From positions 1 to 17,690 of the forward strand of contig SFCY01000043.1 in the NCBI GenBank assembly GCA_004558865.1: a stretch of 17,690 bases of DNA, given 5' to 3'. Numbering within the stretch: position 1 is the stretch's first letter; every line of letters starts with the position of its first letter. The stretch comes from Bacteroidales bacterium. GTDB lineage: Bacteria > Bacteroidota > Bacteroidia > Bacteroidales > Bacteroidaceae. Shown here in pieces: positions 1-6,135 of the stretch. A program made the position numbers and the translations under genes. Below the pieces are notes generated by a model, which did not search any database, was not told where the DNA came from, and was given only the letters and a program-made list of their open reading frames with translations.

Positions 1-2
1 AT

Positions 3-764
3 GAAATTCATGCCCCAACAGCAGCCAAGCTTATTCAACCAATATCTTGCGATATAAGAAAACTACCCAAATCATTTGTTGACAAACTGAATTCCATAGA
101 GGCGAAACGTCCAAAGACGGTTATACAGCATATCTTAAAACATGGTTATGTTACTACTGAGGATTTGATAAAATTATATGGCTACCAGCATCCTCCCCGT
201 GCGGCAAGGGATGTAAGAGAATTGGGGATTCCCTTAGTCACCTTTAGGATAAAGTCTTCTGACGGACGTTCTATAGGAGCATATAAATTTGGAAACGTTC
301 ATACGGCCAATGATGTCGTCTCAAAAGCTCACGGACGAACCGCCTTGTCCAATGCCTTGAAAAAAGCATTAATCGAGAAGTATGGGGCACAATGTATGAT
401 ATATCTTCAACCTATGCAAGAAAAAATGTTGCAAGTTGACCATCGCATACCTTATGAAATTGGAGGTGGGCAAGACATCAATAATGTTGAATGTTTTATG
501 CTTCTAAGCCCATCAGCCAATAGGGCGAAATCTTGGACTTGTGAACACTGCTCAAATTGGACTCAAAAGAATAAGGCCTATTGTGAGTCTTGTTTTTGGG
601 CTTACCCTGAGCATTATACCCATATCGCGGATGTTGAGGGGCGACGAATCGTCATCAATTATACTGGTGATGAGATTGAGGATTACAATAAGCTTATCGA
701 AATAGTGGGGAAAGACAATGCCGAAGAGCGCATTAAAGATGTTATAAAGAAATATCTTCTTTAA
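3..764 (+). CDS. HNH endonuclease, probable type II restriction enzyme (5' partial)
   Basis: The reading frame is open from the left edge (codons from base 3) to TAA at 762-764 and has no in-frame ATG before base 165, so the true start lies outside the window; a TTG at 165 is unlikely to be the start. The N-terminal part looks like a winged-helix DNA-binding region (around KTVIQHILKHGYVTTEDLI, then YGYQHPPRAARDVRELGIP). The catalytic HNH core is seen as VDHRIPYEIGGGQ (Asp-His at 438-443) followed by an Asn-rich stretch ending SANRAKS (Asn at 519-521). A zinc-ribbon follows: CEHC at 540-551 and CESC at 582-593. HNH enzymes cut DNA using a metal bound by the beta-beta-alpha fold. The combination of wing-helix, HNH and zinc site is typical of restriction endonucleases (established for the family; specificity unknown). 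The gene is clearly AT-richer than its neighbours, which suggests acquisition by transfer. It converges with pabC. A non-restriction HNH nuclease is the alternative. Confidence 0.8.
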   Translation, partial: EIHAPTAAKLIQPISCDIRKLPKSFVDKLNSIEAKRPKTVIQHILKHGYVTTEDLIKLYGYQHPPRAARDVRELGIPLVTFRIKSSDGRSIGAYKFGNVHTANDVVSKAHGRTALSNALKKALIEKYGAQCMIYLQPMQEKMLQVDHRIPYEIGGGQDINNVECFMLLSPSANRAKSWTCEHCSNWTQKNKAYCESCFWAYPEHYTHIADVEGRRIVINYTGDEIEDYNKLIEIVGKDNAEERIKDVIKKYLL

Positions 765-767
765 ATT

Positions 768-850
768 GTTTTTCAGACCGCCTCTTCGAGGCTACATCAG
801 ATTCTAAGAATGTACGTCTCTCTGAAGATTCGTAAAGCATTCTGAAAAAC
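768..850. repeat. 10-bp inverted repeat with inner hairpin, downstream of the HNH gene
   Basis: GTTTTTCAGA (768-777) is matched exactly by TCTGAAAAAC (841-850), with a small inner hairpin GCCTC-TTC-GAGGC at 780-792. It begins 3 bases after the endonuclease stop codon. It could be part of the transcription end of that gene, or a remnant of a mobile-element border. It lacks a normal terminator geometry because the arms are 63 bases apart. Confidence 0.4.
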
Positions 851-866
851 GCAAGTATCCGTGTAG

Positions 867-953
867 GGGCCGTGCCGTGTGCCGGTCCTAAGGAAATGTT
901 CGACCGGAAAAAGGTTGGCTCATTTCTTTAGGGCCGGCGCAAGGCACGGTCCC
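867..953. repeat. Large imperfect palindrome (REP-like) between convergent genes
   Basis: Two arms of about 32 bases (867-898 and 921-953) pair with about 28 of 33 positions identical, around a 22-base loop. The arms contain GGGCCGTGCC and GGCACGGTCCC. The element sits between the ends of the convergent HNH and pabC genes. It could act as a two-way transcription end, although no clean T-tract follows. Part of it (881-906, read on the minus strand) recurs at 5563-5588, and its GGCCGTGCC...TGCCGG core recurs in the 103-bp tandem repeats at 5691-5715 and 5794-5816. It is therefore better described as a member of a dispersed palindromic repeat family. Confidence 0.7.
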
Positions 954-982
954 TGCTGTTGGGCGCGCGTTTTCATAGGCTT

Positions 983-1573
983 CTATCCCGCTATGGCCAC
1001 CACGCACCGTCCCAAGGGCATCATCGCATTGATGAGGCTCGCCCGCTGATAGCCCGGCCATTCGCAGGCACGTATGTCGCGTTCCTCCAACAGCCCTTGG
1101 TCGAGCAGCGACTGCCTCATTGTACCACTCAGCAGCGGATGCCGGGGAGTGACCCACCGCCGCCCGTCGTAGAGGGCGATGTTGGAATAGGAGGTGTCGG
1201 TGATGAGACCTTGCCTCACGATGACAATCTCGTCGGCGTCTCCCCTCTCTGCCGCCAAGGCCAAGAGGCGGCTTCGGTCGGCGCTCTTGTATTCGTAGTC
1301 GATGTCGTCGCAGCACACCAGCCGCAGTTTTCTGATGGTGCGCATGTGGTATTCGTCGGCCTTCACCATGCCGATGCCTCTCCCGTCGTATTCCACATGC
1401 ACTTTCCACACCCTGTCCGAAGGCCAGCGCCGACTCGCCAGTATGTCTGCGAGCGACGGCACCGTGGCCTCGGGGAAGAAGTGGCCCATGGTGGCGGCCA
1501 TGCGCCGTTGGTGGTATTCCAAGTTGCACACCTGTCCCCGCTCAATGCGCAGGGTCTCAACAAAAGGGAACAT
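983..1573 (-). CDS. pabC: Aminodeoxychorismate lyase-like class IV aminotransferase-fold enzyme
   Basis: A 196-residue protein of the class IV aminotransferase (branched-chain aminotransferase / PabC) fold. Members use pyridoxal phosphate to split 4-amino-4-deoxychorismate into p-aminobenzoate and pyruvate, a cytoplasmic step toward folate. Visible marks are the N-terminal ETLRIERGQVCNLEYHQRRM, a YKSADRS stretch whose Lys96 is the probable PLP-binding lysine, and the cofactor-phosphate motif ITDTSYSNIAL (residues 124-134). The start is the ATG at 1571-1573. The gene overlaps the 3' end of pabB by 17 bases, implying translational coupling, and this pairing supports the PabC assignment. It is shorter than E. 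coli PabC (about 270 residues), as I expect for compact Bacteroidetes forms. A related D-amino-acid or branched-chain aminotransferase role is less likely given the context. No pabA glutaminase gene is in the window. Confidence 0.85.
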   Translation of the reverse strand: MFPFVETLRIERGQVCNLEYHQRRMAATMGHFFPEATVPSLADILASRRWPSDRVWKVHVEYDGRGIGMVKADEYHMRTIRKLRLVCCDDIDYEYKSADRSRLLALAAERGDADEIVIVRQGLITDTSYSNIALYDGRRWVTPRHPLLSGTMRQSLLDQGLLEERDIRACEWPGYQRASLINAMMPLGRCVVAIAG

Positions 1574-2543
1574 AGGTCTTGTCGATGATTTCCTGATACT
1601 CTTTCTTCCAGTCGCTTCTCGCCGTGATGCCTCCGCCGGCCTTGAAGAACAGCTGTCCGTCCTCCTTGTCCACGAATCTTATCAGCACGCAGCTGTCCAT
1701 GTTGCCGTCCACGCACACACCGGCCACTCCCGTGTAGAAGCCCCGCTCGTAGCCCTCGGCCTCACTGATGATGTCCATGGTCTTGGCCTTGGGCGCGCCC
1801 GTGATGGATCCTGCGGGCAGTTGGGCCAGCAGGATGTCGCCCAAATGCTGCCTGTAGTCGTCGGGCAACAGTCCCGTGATTTCCGAACTGGTCTGCAGGA
1901 TGGCCCCGCGGTTGGTCTCCAGCCTCTCCATATAGCGGTAGCGCGCCACCCTCACATGGCTGGCCACGCGGCTCAGGTCGTTGCGTATCAGGTCCACGAT
2001 GGTGGCGTGCTCGGCGGCCTCCTTCTCGTCGTCCATCAGCACCTTTTCGGCATGGGACACACGGCAGCTGATGGTGCCCTTCATGGGGTAGCTGCTGATG
2101 ACACCATTGTCGATGCGGCAGAACGTTTCCGGCGAGAAGCACACCAGCAGGTCCCTTAGCCACAGCCGGTAGCGTGCCTTGGAACGCAGGAAGATGTCCT
2201 TGAGCGAGAGGCTCGTCGCCAGTGGGATGCGGCAGGTGAGGTTGGCCAGGTAGGAGTTGCCAGCGAGCATGTTGCTGTGCACGATGTCAAACTCCCTGTG
2301 GTAGTCGTCGATGCCCAACGGGTAGGGCTGCCAGGTGAAGTCGCCTGCGGGCGCTGGCATGTCGCTGGCGTTTCCGCCATTGGGAAACGCGAAGAGCAGC
2401 TCGTCGCTCGGGATACTGTCGGTCCATTCCACCAGCCAGCGCTGGTGGAGATAGTCGGTGAGGAAGAGGAAGGGGCGTTTGGAGCGTCCCCAGTCGTTCA
2501 GCCTCTGGCGTGCGGTTTGTTGGTCTATCCAAGCTAATGTCAT
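1557..2543 (-). CDS. pabB: Aminodeoxychorismate synthase component I
   Basis: A 328-residue chorismate-utilising enzyme that converts chorismate plus ammonia (normally from the glutaminase PabA) to 4-amino-4-deoxychorismate in the cytoplasm. Family marks are YPMKGT (residues 152-157), IVDLIRNDLSRVA (182-194), GSITGAPKAKTMDIISEAEG (245-264) and KAGGGI (301-306). Lys155 in the PMKGT motif matches the nucleophilic lysine of PabB; anthranilate synthase has alanine there, so this favours PabB over TrpE. The frame extends upstream to an ATG at 2631-2633, but I choose the ATG at 2541-2543. The family usually begins near TLAWIDQQTARQRLNDWGRS, and a good promoter (2590-2620) would place the transcript start near 2583, downstream of the longer start. 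pabC follows with a 17-base overlap. It is shorter than the E. coli protein (about 450 residues), which lacks nothing in the catalytic half here. Confidence 0.93.
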   Translation of the reverse strand: MTLAWIDQQTARQRLNDWGRSKRPFLFLTDYLHQRWLVEWTDSIPSDELLFAFPNGGNASDMPAPAGDFTWQPYPLGIDDYHREFDIVHSNMLAGNSYLANLTCRIPLATSLSLKDIFLRSKARYRLWLRDLLVCFSPETFCRIDNGVISSYPMKGTISCRVSHAEKVLMDDEKEAAEHATIVDLIRNDLSRVASHVRVARYRYMERLETNRGAILQTSSEITGLLPDDYRQHLGDILLAQLPAGSITGAPKAKTMDIISEAEGYERGFYTGVAGVCVDGNMDSCVLIRFVDKEDGQLFFKAGGGITARSDWKKEYQEIIDKTYVPFC

Positions 2544-2589
2544 CTTGAGGCTGGTGTTGAAAGATTGGTCCTTGGTGTTTTCATGTAGG

Positions 2590-2620
2590 CAAAGGTAGGG
2601 ATTTTTCCCGCATCCGCCAA
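2590..2620 (-). promoter_or_regulatory. Bacteroidetes-type promoter of pabB-pabC
   Basis: Read on the minus strand, TTG (2618-2620), 20 bases, then TACCTTTG (2590-2597): an exact match to the TAnnTTTG -7 consensus with correct spacing to a TTG -33 box. The predicted start near 2583 gives a leader of about 40 bases to the ATG at 2543. It also argues against the longer upstream start at 2633. Confidence 0.75.
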
Positions 2621-2663
2621 CAAAAAACAGCATTTCCTACATTTTGTCATAGGCCATCCATGT

Positions 2664-2752
2664 TGTGTGACAGTTGTCACACAGTTGTGTGACGGTCGTC
2701 GCATTGCTGTGTGACGGTTGTCGCATAGTAGTGGGACAAATGACACCCTCTC
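2664..2752. repeat. 22-bp tandem repeat with perfect palindrome upstream of the pab promoter
   Basis: Four units begin at 2665, 2687, 2709 and 2731, exactly 22 bases apart. The first three start GTGTGACRGTYGTCRCA and the fourth is degenerate (GTGGGACAAATGACA). The first unit lies within a perfect palindrome, TGTGTGACAGTTGTCACACA (2664-2683, 9-bp arms, 2-base centre). The array ends about 45 bases upstream of the pabB -33 box, a plausible place for a regulator-binding cluster. The 22-base phase is close to two helical turns, so the units lie on one face of the helix. No regulator can be named. Confidence 0.7.
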
Positions 2753-2786
2753 TTGTTCTGTTATGTATTTTGCTAACGCAGCGGCT

Positions 2787-2895
2787 GTATCAACCAAAAA
2801 ACGTGACTAAGCCGCACATGTATCAACCAAATATAAAAGTAATGTTTAACTGGGTCAACCAACATTAAAAATAAGGCTTAAAGTAGTCAACCAAA
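2787..2895. repeat. Phased TCAACCAA direct-repeat array
   Basis: TCAACCAA (TTGGTTGA on the minus strand) occurs at 2790, 2823, 2855 and 2887: spacings of 33, 32 and 32 bases, close to three helical turns, with AT-rich DNA between. The flanking bases match less well (two copies have GTA before them, one GGG, one TAG). The layout resembles iterons or a row of protein-binding boxes. No replication gene is nearby to support an origin. Confidence 0.6.
2828..2858 (-). promoter_or_regulatory. Second candidate minus-strand promoter inside the TCAACCAA array
   Basis: On the minus strand TTG (2856-2858, part of one TTGGTTGA unit), 20 bases, then TATATTTG (2828-2835), an exact TAnnTTTG match. The predicted start is near 2821, about 280 bases upstream of pabB, with no convincing gene in between. 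It could be a distal pab promoter, a promoter for an untranslated RNA, or chance. Confidence 0.4.
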
Positions 2896-2984
2896 AGCGT
2901 TAAACTATCAAGGCCCAAAGCTTTTTGCCGTCTTCACCCCCGCAAACGGCAAATCCTCCTCTGTCGGATGATGACGCTGACACA

Positions 2985-3111
2985 AAGGAAAACCTTGAAA
3001 ACAGGCTATCGCGGCGTGAGGTCCGCTGCCGTCAGCGGACAAGTAAGCCTTATAGGTTTTGTAGGTTTGTAGGGACAGGGGCCGCGCCAGCCTGTTTTCA
3101 TGGTTTTTCTT
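2985..3111. repeat. Long imperfect inverted repeat with inner perfect hairpin
   Basis: The left arm 2985-3015 and right arm 3081-3111 are imperfect reverse complements along about 31 bases (roughly 27 identical), including TTGAAAACAGGCT against AGCCTGTTTTCA and a GC-rich CGCGGC/GCCGCG inner part. Between them is a perfect 8-bp hairpin, GTCCGCTG-CCGT-CAGCGGAC (3021-3040), and a T/G-rich stretch TTATAGGTTTTGTAGGTTTG. No coding gene is supported. It may be a MITE or REP-like element, or a structured RNA. Confidence 0.6.
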
Positions 3112-3233
3112 GCTGTGATGCAACCCTGAGGCACGAAAGCTGTTCTTCTCCGTAGCCGGCTTGCCGAAGTTTGCTTCGGAGCAAGCCGGCTAAGGAGAAG
3201 AAACAATGGGCGTAGCCCTTGCATCGCAGCAAG
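3109..3233. repeat. Very stable compound hairpin element
   Basis: Nested inverted segments: CTTGCTGTGATGCAA (3109-3123) with TTGCATCGCAGCAAG (3219-3233), one wobble. Inside it, TTCTTCTCC (3143-3151) pairs with GGAGAAGAA (3194-3202), TAGCCGGCTTGC (3153-3164) with GCAAGCCGGCTA (3181-3192), and CGAAG (3165-3169) with CTTCG (3174-3178) across a TTTG loop. The inner 26 pairs are essentially perfect. It directly abuts the palindrome at 2985-3111. There is no T-tract directly after the stem on either side, so a simple terminator is not the best reading. A non-autonomous mobile repeat or a structured transcript fits better. Confidence 0.65.
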
Positions 3234-3286
3234 GGTTTTACTGGTTTTTGTTGCAATAGAATCCTAAATTCAACCGTAAAGTTCCG

Positions 3287-3345
3287 CACAGCGGATATTT
3301 CCCGTGGATTCGTGGTAAGTTCTTATGTAAGGGGAAGAAAATTGG
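3287..3345 (+). repeat. Dispersed repeat, copy 1
   Basis: A stretch of about 60 bases beginning CACAGCGGATATTT and containing GTGGTAAGTT, TATGTAA and GGGGAAG recurs, diverged, at 17580-17640 in the same orientation. A 71-codon frame (3219-3434) runs through it and ends LIQKWVQQTEHPKKWLSV, but it starts inside the hairpin and I do not regard it as a gene. Bases 3346-3474 hold nothing else I can recognise. Confidence 0.6.
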
Positions 3346-3474
3346 AGATTGATGCCCACGCATTTTGTATTCAAGAACTTATTCAAAAGTGGGTACAGCA
3401 AACTGAACACCCTAAAAAATGGCTGAGTGTATGAGCGGGGATAATGGTCTGCAATTCGCTGAACAGCCACGGAC

Positions 3475-5223
3475 TCACGCCTCGGGACTTGTGTTGTATT
3501 GGTCTTTGCTTATGGCCTTCTTGTATTCTGAGGGCGTCATGCCGAAACGTTGGGCAAAGAGGGTGTAGAAGGTGCTTGCCGAGGTGAAGCCGCATTCCGC
3601 CGATATGGCGTCGATGGTGTAGTTGGTGTGCTGTTTGAGCATTCCCACGGCATAGTCGAGCCTCAGGTCGTTGATGAATTTGCTGTAGGTGGTGTTGGCG
3701 TAGGTGCGGAAGAGCTTGGCGAACTTGTTTTTCGGCACCTTGGCCTTTTCGAGCAGCACCTCGCGCGAGAGGTCGCGGTCCAGATAGAGCCTCTCGTCGA
3801 TGATGGTCTGGCGCAGCCGCTCGAATAGCCGCTCCTCAGAGTCCTCCTCCGTGGCTGGAGCCTCTTCGGGATCCGCCGTCGGCGTGGGGTGCTCCTCCCG
3901 CTTCCGGCTCATGTCGATGTAGTGGGCCATCCACTGGTTCTTCCTTGCTATCACGCGTGCGTTGCGCCGTTCGCGCCAGGCGATGAAGGCCAGCACCAAC
4001 ATGGCGGCCATGGCTGTGCCCACAATCCACTCCATCTTCAGCCGTGCCATGCTACGCTCCATTTCCAGCTTCTCGCGGTTGGTCTCGTAGTTGGTCGTCA
4101 GCTCGTCGATGGCGCTCTGCTCCTCGGCCGTCTGCTGCCGCTGCCTGATGGAGTCGAGGCGCAGGTAGGCCTCGGCGGCCTCGCGGTAGTTGGCCTTGTG
4201 CATGTAGGCGTCGCCCATCGACTTGAACACGTAGCAGAGGTCAGCCGAGGCGTCGTAGCCCGACTTGCGCAGGTTCTCGAACCGCTGGGCCGAGAGGCTG
4301 ATGATGTCGTCGTAGAGGTGGTTGTCGGTGAGGTAGGGCATGATGCACTTGAAGTCGAACTCCATCACGTCGCTCGCCCTCATGAAGTCGGCGTAGCTGC
4401 GTGCGGCCTCCGCCCTCATTCCCAATTTTGAATAGACCACGGCCCGGTGGGCGTCGAGGTCGCGCTCCACGCTCCTCACGATTGACGGGTCGAAGTCTGC
4501 GCGCTTCATGTTGGTATTGATGAAGCGGGCAAGGCGGTCCAGCTCGGCGCGCGCCGTGTGGTAGGCTCCGTCTTGCTGCAGCAGTTCGATGAGTGTGATG
4601 CGGTAGTAGTAGGTCTCGTTGATGCGCGACTTCATCCCCGAGTGTTCCATGGTCTGCGCGGCCTTTCTGATCAGTTGGCAGCCGTTGGCCTTTCGCCCCA
4701 TGTAGTGTTCCATCTTGCCCTTGTTGAAGAGGGCCACGGCCCTCATGGCGGTGTCGTTGGCCTGTCGCGCCATCTGCTCCAGTTTCCTTTGGTAGTAGTC
4801 CATCTTCTGCAGGTTGTGGGTGCTGTCGTAGCAGAGCAGCACCATGCGGATGATTTTCATCTGCAGTTTTGGGTCGCGGGCGGCCTCGTCGCTGTAGAGC
4901 ACGCGCTTGTAGAACTTCAGCGCCTCGAAGAAGTTGCCTTGGTTGAGGAAGAGGTCGCCCTCAATCTTGTCAGCGCGGTGGGTGTCGATGCGTTTCTCGC
5001 TGCGCAGCCGGTTGAGGGTGTGCAGGGCACGGTTCATGTCGAAGAAGGAGTAGGAGTATATCTTCTCAATGGCACGCTTGGTGGCGGGGTCGGTCGTGTC
5101 GGCCGACCGGCACACCGCGGGTAGCAGGAGCAGCAGCAGGGCGAGCGTGGCCCTGAGGCCGTACAGCCTGAGCCTGCGCCGCAAAGACGTCGGGATAGGA
5201 TATTCAGTTGCGTGGTGCGTCAT
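3475..5223 (-). CDS. Membrane-anchored TPR sensor with C-terminal AraC-type DNA-binding domain
   Basis: A 582-residue one-component regulator. Residues 24-37 are a strong hydrophobic stretch (signal peptide or anchor, possible cleavage near RSA-DT at 41). Residues about 45-360 are helical with TPR-like repeats (for example GDLFLNQGNFFEALKFYKRVL and SMGDAYMHKANYREAAEAYLRL). Residues 362-398 are a charged, probably coiled-coil linker. Residues 399-416 (WIVGTAMAAMLVLAFIAW) are a membrane helix. An acidic linker (445-463) leads to an AraC/XylS HTH (about 465-570) with the signature AISAECGFTSASTFYTLFAQ. The predicted topology places the TPR part in the periplasm and the HTH in the cytoplasm. No kinase or receiver domain is present. 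It is transcribed away from the secreted-protein operon across 1.1 kb of repeat-bearing DNA, so control of that operon is plausible but not shown. The start chosen is the ATG at 5221-5223. No obvious terminator follows the stop. Confidence 0.85.
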   Translation of the reverse strand: MTHHATEYPIPTSLRRRLRLYGLRATLALLLLLLPAVCRSADTTDPATKRAIEKIYSYSFFDMNRALHTLNRLRSEKRIDTHRADKIEGDLFLNQGNFFEALKFYKRVLYSDEAARDPKLQMKIIRMVLLCYDSTHNLQKMDYYQRKLEQMARQANDTAMRAVALFNKGKMEHYMGRKANGCQLIRKAAQTMEHSGMKSRINETYYYRITLIELLQQDGAYHTARAELDRLARFINTNMKRADFDPSIVRSVERDLDAHRAVVYSKLGMRAEAARSYADFMRASDVMEFDFKCIMPYLTDNHLYDDIISLSAQRFENLRKSGYDASADLCYVFKSMGDAYMHKANYREAAEAYLRLDSIRQRQQTAEEQSAIDELTTNYETNREKLEMERSMARLKMEWIVGTAMAAMLVLAFIAWRERRNARVIARKNQWMAHYIDMSRKREEHPTPTADPEEAPATEEDSEERLFERLRQTIIDERLYLDRDLSREVLLEKAKVPKNKFAKLFRTYANTTYSKFINDLRLDYAVGMLKQHTNYTIDAISAECGFTSASTFYTLFAQRFGMTPSEYKKAISKDQYNTSPEA

Positions 5224-5290
5224 CGATTGTAGGGTTTGTTGTGGTGGCCGTGGCTGTCAGGCGGAAGCCCATCCACCTGCTTGCACACTG

Positions 5291-5298
5291 CAAAAATA
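5291..5298 (-). promoter_or_regulatory. Candidate -7 box for the TPR/AraC regulator
   Basis: On the minus strand TATTTTTG matches TAnnTTTG exactly and would give a leader of about 60 bases. The nearest TTG lies only 14 bases upstream (CAA at 5313-5315 on the plus strand), too close for the usual -33 spacing, so this is weak. Bases 5299-5562 otherwise show no gene, repeat or clear structure. Confidence 0.3.
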
Positions 5299-5562
5299 GT
5301 AATTTTTTCGGTCAACCCGCCATTTGCGCGTGGAAATTTCATTCTTTTGCTGTTATTTCCTGTCTTGCTCCCATCTGTTTCTTCAACCGCCTCCTCATGC
5401 TTCTTTGGGAAACCGCACATCAGGAATAGGACAGTTCCGGCTGTCAACGGAGTAGGACGGAAGTCTCCCCCCACCTGCCCTTACGAAGAAAGGGAGGCAT
5501 CGCCCCAAAGACACGCATCCGGCAACACCCTTGAAGGCGGTCGTCGGACAGAAATTGACAAG

Positions 5563-5588
5563 CGGTCGAACATTCCTTTAGGACCGGC
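5563..5588 (+). repeat. Second copy of the REP-like sequence found at 881-906
   Basis: These 26 bases match the reverse complement of 881-906 at 24 positions (shared core GGTCGAACATT and TTAGGACCGGC). A looser match to the right arm of the 867-953 palindrome continues to GGTCCCTGC at 5606-5614. The opposite arm is missing here, so this is a partial copy directly preceding the 103-bp tandem repeat. Confidence 0.6.
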
Positions 5589-5610
5589 CCTAATCCTACC
5601 TACAAGGTCC

Positions 5611-5840
5611 CTGCAATTGGATGTGGCCTTTGCGTTCTTTGCGCCTTTGCGAGACAAGGCATAGAGGGATTGTTGCGGGCATCCGCTGTAGAGGCCGTGC
5701 CTCATGCCGGCCCCTGCAATTGAATGTGGCCTTTGCGATCTTTGCGTCTTTGCGAGACAAGGCATAGAGGGATTGTTGCGGGCATCCGCTGTAGAGGCCG
5801 TGCCTCATGCCGGCCCTGCAATTGGATGTGGCCTTTGCGT
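5611..5840 (+). repeat. 103-bp tandem repeat, about 2.2 copies
   Basis: Units begin at 5611, 5714 and 5816 with CTGCAATTGRATGTGGCC. The first two are nearly identical over 102-103 bases and the third stops after about 25. Each unit contains a run of TTTGCG-type 9-base words (CTTTGCG...CTTTGCG...CTTTGCGAGAC) and a hairpin GAGGC-CGT-GCCTC (5691-5703 in unit 1). The unit also carries the GGCCGTGCC...TGCCGG core of the palindrome at 867-953. Open frames on the minus strand through this array simply repeat the same peptide and are not genes. Confidence 0.85.
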
Positions 5841-5846
5841 TTTGAT

Positions 5847-5932
5847 TGCTGACAAATGTCGACAACATGGTCGACATTTGTGGGCAAGTTGGTCGACATT
5901 TGTGGGCAACTTTGCTGACGTATGTCGACAAC
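5847..5932. promoter_or_regulatory. Four phased GTCGACATTTGT-type boxes in mixed orientation
   Basis: Boxes at 5847-5866 and 5913-5932 (TGCTGACRWATGTCGACAAC) are near reverse complements of boxes at 5869-5887 and 5891-5909 (GGTCGACATTTGTGGGCAA). Shared core: GTCGACATTTGT (one copy GTCGACATACGT). The GTCGAC centres lie at 5858, 5870, 5892 and 5924, spacings of 12, 22 and 32 bases, so they fall near the same helix face. The array lies about 220 bases upstream of the predicted promoter of the secreted-protein operon and roughly 620 bases from the regulator start. It is a candidate operator cluster. Confidence 0.5.
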
Positions 5933-6071
5933 TGTTGACTGAACCCGACGCAGCCGGCGAGGCGCAGCCGATGTGCAGGAAGCCATCGCAAAAGGGATTC
6001 GAGGGAACAGCCGTCCATCCCCACAGGTCGCAACAATTCACCCAAGAGCTGAAAAAGCAAGCAAAAAAGCC

Positions 6072-6135
6072 GATGTGTGACTTTTTAAAATAACAAAATG
6101 ACATTTTAAGATAAAAATCCGCTCTTGATGTGTGA
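6072..6135. repeat. GATGTGTGA direct repeats flanking an AT-rich inverted repeat
   Basis: GATGTGTGA occurs at 6072-6080 and 6127-6135. Between them TTAAAAT and ATTTTAA form a 7-bp inverted repeat across 11 bases (6085-6109). The downstream copy overlaps the predicted -33 box of the operon promoter, so a protein binding here could affect transcription. Confidence 0.35.

Noticed and set aside
1..57. An 18-codon frame from base 1 to TAA at 55-57, possibly the tail of an upstream gene
   Set aside because: Too short to identify, and it overlaps the HNH frame; it can only be judged with sequence to the left of the window.
2544..2633. Longer N-terminus for pabB starting at 2633
   Set aside because: The predicted promoter start near 2583 lies downstream of this ATG, and the extra 30 residues do not look like the family N-terminus.
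2664..2895. Possible CRISPR array from regularly spaced repeats
   Set aside because: The 22-bp units are contiguous without spacers, and the 32-33 base array has only 8-base repeats with unrelated short spacers; no cas genes are present.
3219..3434. A 71-codon plus-strand frame ending LIQKWVQQTEHPKKWLSV
   Set aside because: It begins within a hairpin arm and crosses a dispersed repeat; the protein-like tail may be a decayed gene fragment, but no family is recognisable.
5123..5160. Lipoprotein signal (LPAVC) in the TPR/AraC regulator
   Set aside because: The residue before the cysteine is valine rather than Gly/Ala/Ser, and a better standard cleavage or membrane anchor is present.
5596..6060. 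A 154-codon minus-strand open frame with repeated peptide segments
   Set aside because: The peptide repeats only mirror the 103-bp DNA tandem repeat; there is no plausible domain or promoter.
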